Part shown: positions 33,865-45,800 of the stretch, piece by piece
Layout of the letters: every line of letters begins with the position of its first letter
Position numbering within the stretch: position 1 is the stretch's first letter
From: Trichuris trichiura
Lineage: Eukaryota > Nematoda > Enoplea > Trichinellida > Trichuridae
Length of the DNA: 64,000 nucleotides
NCBI GenBank assembly: GCA_037903355.1
Contig: JBAJFE010000032.1
Location: 186,001 to 250,000, forward strand
Reading direction: 5' to 3'
The notes under the pieces: generated by a model
Databases searched by the model: none
What the model was told of the DNA's origin: nothing
Seen by the model: only the letters and a program-made list of their open reading frames with translations
Translations under genes and position numbers: made by a program

Positions 33865-36800
33865 CAACAAACTCGATATATAAGCTCGTCTCCCGCAAAG
33901 CTTTTTGTGGCATTCTTGGCAGTGAGCCAACAGTCATTATCTTCAAAAGTGAACACCGCGTCCGGCGGTACCATTATCAAGCCAGCGTAAGCGTTTTCCA
34001 CCGATGGAATCTGCCGCCGACCTACTATTGGGTCTTCGTAACGATAAAGTTGAAGGTCACCTTTATCTTAAAAGCAAAAACTGATCTTTGATTAAGCTAA
34101 CAATAGATCTTGCGCACCTTTGGGTATCCTATTCAGCTTTCCTATGCGTTGGGCTACCGTGCCAGCAGTGTCGCCAGAAAAGACAGGCACTTCTAATTGG
34201 AACAGCCCATTAGCCGGGTCACGATTCATGAAGGTCACATTAACGTATGCCTAAAAACAACAGCAATACCGTATAGGTACTATGTATAAACAAAAAGGGA
34301 CTACGGATAGCACCTTCGTCTCGAAGACGATGTATGGTTTACCAGGACGAGACTCTTCTCGGATTTTTTCGCTTCCCGCTGAAGAGTGCTTCACTTCGAC
34401 CTGCTCAAGCTGAAAACAAGTCAGCAGTTGTGTAATGCGTAATAACAATGTGATAAGAATGAATGGACCTCGAGCGTACTGGTGATGTAGTCCAAATTTT
34501 CCAAGAGCAAATTACTCTCATCAAAGTCGATTTGAAGTCTTAAGGCGTCGGCACCTTTGGCCGCATAGTTCTCCTTAACGAACGCAACAAACGGCATCAC
34601 TTTTTTCGCGTACGGTTTTAGCATATCGTTGCCGAGGAGCACTTTGGATAGTTGCTTGTTGTCCGGTAACGATTCGTTTGCCTACAAAGATGGCCAACTT
34701 AAGACAACGTCTCCAAACCGAGATAACAATTTGAAATTTAGGTAAAATTCAAAGCGAATTAGATCGATTTTTTTATGTTTACCGGAACGCCCAATCGGGC
34801 AGAATTGGAAAATGGCTTTTGAAAAGAAAACATTGTTTTTGCGTAAACCTAAAACGGGAAAAGAGAAAAGAATTGACAAGTTGGCGCTATTGCTGGTTGG
34901 CGAAGTTCCAAAAAAATTTTAAAAAAACAGAATTTCATAGTAGATCTTCAGATTTACGGGTTTGGCCTGTTGGATGTATCTGTAAGTAAACTTCAAAATG
35001 GCCTGTACCCCATTGAGCCCTCGGCCGGTGGCCTGTACCCCATTGAGTCTTCGTTCGGCGTTCTTGTATGTCAACACATTCTTCATGTGTTGGCCGAATC
35101 TCTTAAGTAAAGTGTTGCCCGTTTCTCCTATGTAAGAGGCGTTGCAACCACACTTTATTTGGTAAATGACACCGGGTCTGCTGTCAAAAGGAACCTTGAT
35201 CTTGTCATTTCTCACAATCGAACGAAGATTACATGAACTTTTAAATCTCACGTTGAAATTTAAGGAGCGCCCCAGTCTCCTGATCCGTTCACTTAAACCA
35301 CTGTAGTAGGGAAGGAGCAGCACCGGGCGTTGTTGGTTATCAGGCGGGGACGGTGATGAAGGTTTATTTTGTTGGCACTGTTTAATAATGGAATTGATGA
35401 ATTTACTGGGGTATCCGTTACTGCATAGTGTGTTATAAATGTGTCTTAATTCTGTATTTAAATATTCAGGGTCACAAACCGTTAGGGCCCTGTCAACCAT
35501 CCCTTTAACTATACCTCTTTTAACTGAAATAGGGTGATGAGAAGAAAAGTTTAGGTGCCGGTCCGAGTGGGTGGGTTTCCTATAAACTGTTGTTTTTAAC
35601 TTATTCCCTTGTTTAATGACTAAGACATCTAGAAAAGGGAGTTTACAATTATTTTCCTTCTCAATGGTTAGCGTTATCTGGTTGGGGAAGAGACTATTCA
35701 GGTGTTCCAAGAGAGTTTCTTCACTGCCTGATTTTATGATGGCAAAGATGTCGTCTACATATCTTTTGAAAATGATAGGAGGGGCACAGTCTTGCAGAGT
35801 GCTGAAGGCTTTTTCTTCGAGATGTTCCATGAAGATCTCCGCAAGTATGGTGGAGAGTGGACTGCCCATAGGCGCACCGTCCTTTTGTGAGAAGAAACTA
35901 TCCTGGAATCTGAAGTAGTTGCCCTCGCGCATGCAGAACGATACTAATTTAACTATGTGGGTGGGGTTTAATTTCGTCCTCTGCAAGATGGTGTCGTCCG
36001 CATCTAACAGAGTTTGAAGCAAGTTGATGGTATATTTTATGGGAACGCTTGTGAAAAGGTCTTTTACATCGTAACTGACCATGATGTCACCGGGCTGCAT
36101 TTTTATGTCTTTTAGTGTGGAACAAAATTCTTTACAATTTTTAACATTGGACTCGCGTTTACCGGTTAGGGGTTGGATTATAGTTTTTAGATATGAACAA
36201 AGTCTTGAGGTGACACTATTAATGCTGGAGACAACTGGTCTTAGAGGGACCCCTGGTTTGTGGATTTTGGGAAGGCCGTAAAGTTCAGGGCACCTAGTGT
36301 TACTGATGTATGAGAGACTCCGGTTTATTTTAGAAATAATTGGGTCTTGGGGCTCATTGGCGAAGGAGTCTAACATATTTTGCAAAAGTTTTCGGGTCTT
36401 ATCGGTCGGGTCTTGTTTTATGGGACGGTAAACGGGGTTGCTGAGGAGCTCATTTATCTTTTGTGTGTAGATGTTCCTATCCAGTATAACAACCGTATTA
36501 CCTTTGTCAGCCTTCGTAATCACAATGTCCGTTCTAGATTTTAGACTTTTAATGATCCCCCGTTCTGAACTGCTTAGGTTTGGGGTCGGATGATTGTTGT
36601 TGTTGTTGCGCAATACTAGGCTGGAGATGTGACCTTTAATTTCTTTAGCCACTTTAGGATCGGTTTGCGCGAGACCGTACTCCGTGGAGGCAATTATATC
36701 TAAAATCGGGGGGTTCTTAGGAGTGGGAACGAAATTTAAACCTTTGCCTAAAACTGTTTTCTCATTGTCATTTAGAACAAGGGAGCTGAGGTTAATGATA

Positions 36801-39800
36801 GTTTTATCTGTGTTATTGAGTGAAGATGATGGAAGCGTTTGCTTATTGTTGGACCTACGGAACTCCCAGGAGCGGGAACAGTATAGGGATTGGAACTTTT
36901 TGTCTAGAAGGGCTGTTTGGTTTATTTTTATTAGGGAACTAGTATTTTTAGTGTGGAATCTCAGTTGGTTTTAATCTGTATTTTCTCTTACAATTTGCTC
37001 ATCCATCCGTTGGTAGGGCATTTTGAAGTTTACTTACAGATACATCCAACAGGCCAAACCCATGAATCTGAAGATCTACTATGAAACTATTCAAGCCTGT
37101 TAAAAGACATCCTGTCTTTCGAAAAACAGAATTGAGAAATTTTGAACTTTGCTCTTTCCCATTGTTCTACTGTGGTCGCGCTGACGCTGTTGAGGGTTTG
37201 CATTAATGAATTCGAAGCTTTCTCGCTTCGAACAAGCTAAGCTTAAACGTGGAACACTCCGAAAGCTCCGTTATTCAACAACAATGTTGGAGTATTCTAT
37301 TTTGGCAATTTTAGTTGTTACGTCTGCTCTCTACCATTTCGTGCGTGGTAGTCATACTGTATCACCTTAAATTCGATTAAAAAAGTCCGTGTTCTCATGA
37401 CGCTGCCCATCGAAAATGTTAAATCCCAAAGTGACGCCAATGGAACCTGCATTCTTCGGTGAATTGGAAAAGTTACAGTATGCCTGAGGGCATGAAGTAG
37501 AAAATGGCCAAACAAGCGTTTGTTTTTCCTTCATTTCGTACGTGTATGCATGTACAGCACAAGTTGGATCACCCGAATCGGCTAGTCAGTGTAAAACTAA
37601 AGGAACCCACATTTTTCGGCATTATTACCGCACTGGAGGAGGCAATAAGAATACATGAAGCCCTAAGAGCTTTTCCAGCGTGAAATCAATGTTACAAGTC
37701 GTCGGCAATGATACTTCTTAGATTTCAAATTATTACCGATGGCAGAGCTACATTGCTAAACCGAGTCCCCTTCCATGCCCTTGTACGAATCTGCATATGT
37801 CGGCCCGGATACGGAGGGACTACGAAAACCGGTTCTGAAGGAGTCGTCAACGTTGTCGCTTGATTATGTCGCGTTGCGAGACACAAATGTTGGACGAAGA
37901 CGAAACTATGAACTGGTGCAAAAGGCGCAAGCAGACTGGAGTAAGAGCAAACAGAGACTCACTCAAACATAATTTTAAAATTTTGTTTGTTTTGCGGCCA
38001 CTGAGACATACCGTAAGCTCAAGAATGCAGGTACATTTTTGGCTAGCGCGTAACGAATGCCGTTTCAGCCAGCCGACTTGGCTAAGTTTAAGCCTGAACG
38101 TAGGGCAGGTAAAACAAAGCTCACACCTTTCGAATTTTTCAAAAAGAAATCAATAACTTATGCAAATAAGTTCACGGAAAACTGCTAGTACAGTACCAAC
38201 CTGATGCCAGTCGAAAAGTGTTTTCAAAATAGCCTCTTGCCACGATGGATATTTATCGCAGACGTACACAGTTGCATGCGTTGGCTTTTCCGCAACGCTT
38301 TTCTAAATTAGAGCTTACGGATAAGGAAAGTACGCACCTTTTCCTACCCCTTTTTGCTTTGCGCTTGCTACAGCTTTCTGACGCACCCTAAAGTCGTGCA
38401 GCACATCTTCTAAGTACGAGCATTGTTTGATCAACAGTTCGTCGACGGGGCGACAAGTTGGCCATGCAGCTTTTACGATGGAAGTTTTCTAGAATTAAAA
38501 CCTCGACTACTTGACGCCGAAAACGTCGTATATGAATGGTAAAATACATGGCCGAGTAGCTTCCAAACGGTTTCGCACAAATGCGGACAAATTGGCGACA
38601 AGAGCAGCGCTTGAACTTCGATGAACCTGAGAATCAAACTGTGGTTCAACGGACCGACACTCCATTCGCGATAACGATCGCGGGCCGCCTGCAAACGCGT
38701 TGTGGTGAATGTAAAAGTCGGATCCATTTTTTGTTATAAGCACTTGAAATTCAAAAAAGCCGGTTTTCACCGCTTCCTTGAATTGCATTGCGTCGTACAA
38801 CTGCGTGCATCGTTCAATGGATCGATTGATTTCGTTGTCGAAGACTCGAGCGGCAAAAGAATTCAACGGACCATCCCTGTCACGCTGCGATGACACCACC
38901 ACCTCTTTGACCCATTGCAAAAAGTTAAACAACCTAAGGACTCCCGCATTGGCCATTGACTCCATGAAATTTGCGTCCTCAATGGTATCACCCGCGTCTG
39001 CTAACGCTAAGCGCATCCCTGCCAAAGGCACGTCATATTTTTAAAAAATCGAAGCTGAAAAAAAAACGTATTCAAAATACCGTCCGCAGAATACTTTTCT
39101 ATAGCTTCCAGCATTGTCAAAAAGTTGCCGGTCGATTTTGACATCTGCAACCCGTAAACAACAAAAGGGCATCGTCACAAATGATAATTACCTTCTCGTT
39201 ATTCAATAGCAGATGACCGTTAGCCCATATGCTCTTTGGCCATTTGGATGTATCGTCAGGCCAAATGGCAACGTGGTTGAACAAAAAGAACGCCAAATGA
39301 TTTTGAATCAAATCCTTTCCGGAGGCTCGCAGATCCACTGGATACCAATACAAGAACTCGTGACGTAACTTGTCCAACTTCCACTTTTCTACGGAAGTAT
39401 TCAATTCAGCGTAGTCTACATTGCCGCGCAATATGTAGTCCCACACTCGTGGTTGCATATCTTCCGCCCTGAAGTGAAATTGCTCTTCTAAGGCGCGGCT
39501 CGCAATTTCACGCCCTTAACTTTATATGAAGCGGCCCGGGAATACGTCCATCGACATTGCCACCTTGCAACAAATGAGCAACCGTATAGTACGCCATGTA
39601 AATGGTAGAATCGGATAGCGATTCAATTAGATATTGTGGGTCCCAAGGAAGCCTTGTTCCTTGAAAAGTATGTAATGTGTAAGCGTATACATAAAGCTGG
39701 ATGGGCGAACAGCACCTAAGCCAAAGGACCGGCAACAGGCATATTCGTGCAACCATTCGACAGTAGCACTAAGATTATGCTTAACGCTGTCGTTGTAAGT

Positions 39801-42800
39801 ATTCAAACGATCAACGGCTTTTCTAGTCTCAATCTTCCACGCTTCGTCGCCATAATTCAAATACCTTAAATAAGAAGTATTCGTGCGACGGAAAAATGCT
39901 AAACGAGCGCGCAGCACCATTGGTCGCATAGTGCAACGACGCATTCGTCTCCCGATCTGGAAATTACTTGCTTTTCAGGTTCATTGTAGATGCAAGCTTC
40001 TCCCTACAAAAACAACGTAAGTTCATTAGCCTCAACCCTTCCTAGCACGAATGGGAACATAGTGCAATAAAATGAAAGTGCGTCATTTTAGAGCGCAGCA
40101 GAAATTTGATGAGCCCGCTGCTTGACATGGACTAATAAAGCTAAGCTGAAAGATAATATAAAAATAATTTCAAATTGCACAAAAGATAACCGAGTTCGAC
40201 CCGAAAGCTCTGACCTTGTACTAGCCGTAACACAATACTAGATGCGCTACTCATCACAGATTTTGAATTACTTCCTCTATCTGTACACAAACAATTAAAA
40301 ACTCTTAGCAACAACCAGGTTCGTCGTAATCGTAAACATACAGTAAGACAAACAAGCGATTATGCGCTCATGAACCCCAACGTCGTACCGTCACTTTGCT
40401 GGCCATCGCATTATGCATCTAGCTCAGTCATTCCCAACGGGGGCCCGTGGGGGAGTCGAAGGGGGTCCTGAATGCTAAGGGGACCCTTGGGGGTCCCCGG
40501 TTGTGCCTATGAATCTTTTCTCTAATGTAACTTTTCTCGTGAAAACAGAGAGTAAGCAATTTCTCAATATCACAGAGCATAGAGAAAAGAACTTGCCATC
40601 AGCTTAGCGTGGCCCTTCTACCTCAAAAGAACCCTGCTGCATTCTGCCTAAGTCACTGACAATTCGCAGAAGCTCGCTGAATACTGAATGTGGCTGCGCA
40701 ATTCCTCCCTTTGACCACAACTCGAAATCGTTCGGAAGAACCGTACGGTTGTTGCATTCAGTAGGCGGCAGGACGCATGACGTCATGTCTTCAGGGGATA
40801 CCGTGAACAGAGAAGTGTGAAGGTCACAAGGAATTCTTTCGTTGACACCAGACAACTTGGTTCTTTCTTCTCTCTTGCGTGCATCCTGTCATACGCTCAC
40901 GAAGTTTTATGTCTTCACTATCGATACATTGTTACAAATCAGTTGGTTCAGAAATTCAGCATTTGGCGGTCACAAGTTTTCGTGAACTTCAACAAAGGTC
41001 AAATCTTTACAGGAAAAGGATAAACGTAACTGTTACGTAATTTTCGTTTGATCTTTCATTTCATCAGTAATTTGTTACCGTCTGTAGATCAGAATAAGTT
41101 CTAATAGGTTCTAAGGGAGTTTACGAGGTGTAGAAGCCATGTCTTATTTGACTTAAAAGTTAGAAAAGAGGGAAACAGAAAGGCGAGACAGGCAGAAACT
41201 AAAGAGCGATGTATACAATAGCTTGACGCTACGCCTGCGGTGCTTGGATTGGTTATGAGAACCCAGTTGCGTTCCCAGACCCAAAGAGGAAACAGATTCG
41301 GAGAATGAAGACGTAGACCTTCCAAATTTAGCAAGAAATAGAAGCTACCGCAGATCCGGTTTCCGACACATACTGAGGCAGGACGCATATAAGTCTTCAT
41401 AGTTTATCTCATTGAGCTTTTAGTTTTCCACAACCATTGCAATGCTGTGTATCTCTGAAGGTGTTAATGACAAGCATGTTTATCCTAGATGGCCGCGCCG
41501 AAAAAGAAATGTAGGCAATATAGCGCCGAGTATTTAAAATATGGATTTATACAATCACCCTCGAACCCTCAGCAACCGCTGTGCCTCATCTGTGAGAAGA
41601 CTTTTGCCAACGAAATCATGAAACCATCAAAATTAATAAAACATTTAAACAGAATGCATGGCGACAAAGCCGGCAAAGATCTTTCGTATTTTCAATCTCT
41701 ACGAGACAGCTTTAAAAAACGGCCGAGATTATCAAGCATTTTTTCGTCTGCATCGAGTCAAAGTAGCGATGGTTTGCGTGCTTCCTATAACCTCTCTTTA
41801 ATGATTGCAAAATCTGGAAAACCACACACCATCGGTGAACAGCTGTTACTTCCCGCCGTGAGTGAGGTGCTACGTACTGTGCTGCACATGCCAGCGACAA
41901 ACATAATCAACAAAATCCCCTTGAGCAATAACACAGTGCAACGACGAATTGATGAAATGGGTGCCGATGTAGAGAACACGCTGTGTGAATTTTTGAAAAC
42001 GGCGCAATTTTCACTACAGTTGGACGAGTCCGTTTTGCCGCAGAATGAGGCATTGTTGCTTGCGTACGTACGGTTTATAAAAGGGGAAAAACTAGAACAG
42101 GAACTACTGTTTGCGAGAGAAATGATAGCTGATACGAAGGGAGAGTCTATATTTTGCAGTTTACAGGGTTTCTTTCAAGAGAAAGGAATTCCGCTAACAA
42201 ATATAATGTCAGTTGCGACGGATGGTGCTCCCTCAATGGTAGGATGCCATCGGGGTTTTATATCGTACCTGAAACGTTCGGTTCCAGACGTTTTGGCAGT
42301 GCATTGCGTAATACACCGACAACACCTGGTTGCAAAGCGGCTCAGTGCTCGTCTATATCGCTCCTTGCAATACGTTATCCTAGCGATCAACAAAATTAAG
42401 AAAAATCCATTAAAAGACAGATTATTCAGACAGTTATGTGATGAAAATGACGAAGTGTTCACCCGTCTGCTCCTCCACACAGAAGTCAGATGGCTGTCAA
42501 GAGGCGTATGCCTGAACCGTTTTTATCAGCTTTTTCAAACGGTTTTGCAGTTCTTTGAAAGCGATGATATCGAGCTCGGGAACAACTTGAAGAAGCACAA
42601 AGGCGACGTCGCTTATCTGTCAGACCTTTATTTTAAATTCAACGAAACGAGTCTCCAGTTGCAAGGAGACGATCTGAATTTGATCAAGACCAAGAATGTT
42701 ATTTCTGCCTTCATCTCCAAGCTCTTGCTTTTCAAGCACAACTTGGCTCGTGGAGAGTTTCATCAGTTCCCTAATCTTGGCGAGCTAAAGAAAACGTGCA

Positions 42801-45800
42801 CCATACCTGACGACGATGTCTATGTTTACTGCGACCACCTGAGTATGCTGCACAAGGAAATGCTTGAAAGATACGAGGACATCTTGACAATGAGAATACC
42901 AGCCTGGATTTTGGATCCATATTCTAACGCTAACGAAGCAGAAACATTTTTGCAAGAAGAGCTGATTGAATTGCAAGCCAATGAAGAACTGAAGCCTAAG
43001 TTTAAGAGTGGCTACAGTCATTTCTGGTTGCAGCATCAAATTGCGACACTTTACCCTGAATTATGGAAGATCGTTAAAAAGTTCTTCGTGCCGTTTCCTT
43101 CCTCTTATTTGGTTGAACGTGGGTTCAGTGCCGCAACAGATCTTTTGGTTAAAAAAAGAAACAGGCTACAAATAGCGCAGCGTGGAGACTTAAGATTGCT
43201 GCTAACGAATATTGAATCTGACGTGGAAAAATTGGTATTAGGGCACCAGCTTCAGCCGTCACACTGATTTGCCAACATAGCCAACTTTTCCTACTTGTTA
43301 AAGTCAAATAGTAAACTTGAATGCAATAATACGGAGTTCGGAGAACCGACGTCCAGCATGATCAACGCATAATACTGTTGTTGTTAACAAGGTGACAAGT
43401 ACAACAAAAAACAGACGTAGAATTTGACCGTGTGCGGTAAAAGCGCGTTGAAGTTTCTAACAAACCATTTTCATACACTGCGACTGAAGCGTTAAGTGCC
43501 AGTTAGTCACAAGAGAAAAAGAGCGGTTTACTCCCGTTGTAAATAAGAGAACGCAGCAGTACCCAAACGATCAGGGCTTTCACAACCCAACTGGATCCGT
43601 CGTCAGCGATAGGACACAAGCCCTGGGCGAAAGGGAGCACTTATCTAGTTTCATCGTTAGCGACAGGCCTTGTACCCTGTTGCTGACGACGGAACCAGTT
43701 GAGTTCCGAAAGCTCCTATCGTTTGTATGCTCTTACCTTCTTTGACTTACAATGGGAATAAACGACTCTTTTTTCTTATGATAAAACTGCTAGACCGTAT
43801 AAAGACGTTCCATCTTCATGTGAGTAGTCTTTAAAATCTTGACTACAAATCCAATAAATCTTAACAGGAAACTTTTGTCACACAAACCCATTTTCAAGAT
43901 GAAAGTTTGGCAGCTGAGCGTGGAAGAAGTTTCGACCAATTCCATATGACTAAGGAACCTTTTTGACCTACGTTCATTCACTCGGCAAAGAAGAGCAGTT
44001 ACAGGTCGTCTGAAATACTTAGACCACGCGACTGAAAAACACTGCACACGTGTCAGGAATTAGATTTAGATTCGTTACTGCCTTTTCCATATGGCACAGA
44101 CCAGTGCAAAAATCGAACTTTTAAATTGAAGAGTTTTAAAATGCAGATTAAAAGTTCATTGTCCGGTTTTCACCAGATCGAAAAGACAACAGCAAATTCA
44201 TTGTTGAAGTCTTCGCTAAACTGCGTGTCAGAGGTACTCTAATAAACGCGGAAGAACCTAGGGCGAGAAACGAGAAGAGCAGAACCACGCAAGAACCGGA
44301 GGGGGCCCTAAGGAGATGTGCGTCTCGAAAGGGGGCCCTGGCGCAGAAAAAGTTGGGAATCACTGATCTAGCTAAACGCAAACCTAAACATAAGGCCTAC
44401 GTTTTGGCGTAGCCTTACGTAAGGGCAGAACGGGATGACCGTATGCTTAACAGAAAGGAACCTGCATTTCTCACATATTACGCGCCAAAAGTCAACAGTC
44501 GGTGCGGATTGTCTTGCAGCGTTTAGGAGCAGAAAGAACTTGATTATTCTTAGGACTACTATACTGTTCGTGAGCAGACTTGTAAAAGTACTTCCACTGA
44601 GACTATACGCGTTATATCTGCCCACAATATAAGTTAACCATGATGGAACATTTTCGAAAATGTCGAACGTGAGTATCATTTTATAAAAAAAAGCACAATA
44701 AGTTACACATAGCAAAGCGTTATTATACATTTCAACACATGTCGTTAGTTCGAATATTTACTAGTACACTTCATTCCATTTGTCTCACTCGCATACGATT
44801 TGCATAATGAGCATTTCGAAGCCTACAAGTTGTTTTAAAAAACAATAAAATGAATGCTTACGACTAACTGGATGGTTTAATGTTCGCAGTTAGAAGTTTA
44901 AAGCTGTCGTACGTCCCGAAAGCGCGAAAAGTATTCCCGCTTCATACGACTGCCTAATGTATTGCCCCGCCATCAACAGCGCAATATGGATAGAGCAGGT
45001 AAAAATCTTGGAACAACTGCAAGTCTCGCCTTCGGTGGTTCATATTCACCCGTGCGACTACGAGGCCCGAACGGCGGAACTGATTATCAAAAATCCAACG
45101 CTCAAACTTGTCACGTTCAAAACGCGATCGACAATTTCCAGATACCTGACCACAAAACCCATCTATGGCATCATTTTTCCTCAGCAGCACATTAGGGTTG
45201 CAGTTAAGCTGCGGAAAGTGGATGCGCACTTTCGAATAAGGGACGACGACGAGCTGTGCGTTTACTTTAGCCTAATCCCCACGGGCAAGGAAAGGTACAA
45301 CCCGCGACTTCTTTGGCTCAGCTACATTGGAGTGAGAATAAGAAAGACAGTTTGCCTCGAGTACGGCGACTATATAGACAGCAAAATTAGAAAGCCAATG
45401 GAATGGGAAATTCAAAAAAGGAAGCTTGAAGAAATGGGAGAATCTGGAAGCACCACTACCGACATGTCCATTTAAAAGAAAAAAGCGCTAAGGTTGTTAC
45501 ACAGTAATAAAATAAAATTTCAATATGCAGGTTCTATTGACTGGCGCATTGAACTTGACAATTTCTTACGGTAGATGACGTGTTCGCCGAAAATCGTTTT
45601 TTTACTTAAAAGACATTCTCCAAAAGTTACCCGGTCTTCTGCGCTAAACTTAAACTGTATTGTTTTGACTTAATTCAGAGATATGGCCTTTCGTAATATT
45701 AAGAAATTTACAAAACAATATAATATACCCTATCTGCAGAAAGCGACTTACCCGCTCAACCATTCGTTTTTGTATTTCCTTCTTAACTGCTTGGATTTTC

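Larger units (their letters stand above)
40004..45753 (-). other. 5.7-kb LeuRS intron hosting a hAT transposon and an antisense MSP-domain gene
   Basis: The donor follows [11 protein letters not shown] (GTAAGTCG near 45753) and the acceptor TTTTTGTAG precedes GGAGAAGCTTGCATC near 40004. Both sides are co-linear parts of one LeuRS protein. The hAT (3941 bp) and the MSP-domain gene (about 0.5 kb) account for most of the intron. Confidence 0.85.

Noticed and set aside
42175..43039. Minus-strand ORFs within the hAT transposase
   Set aside because: They are shadows of the intact 592-residue plus-strand frame.
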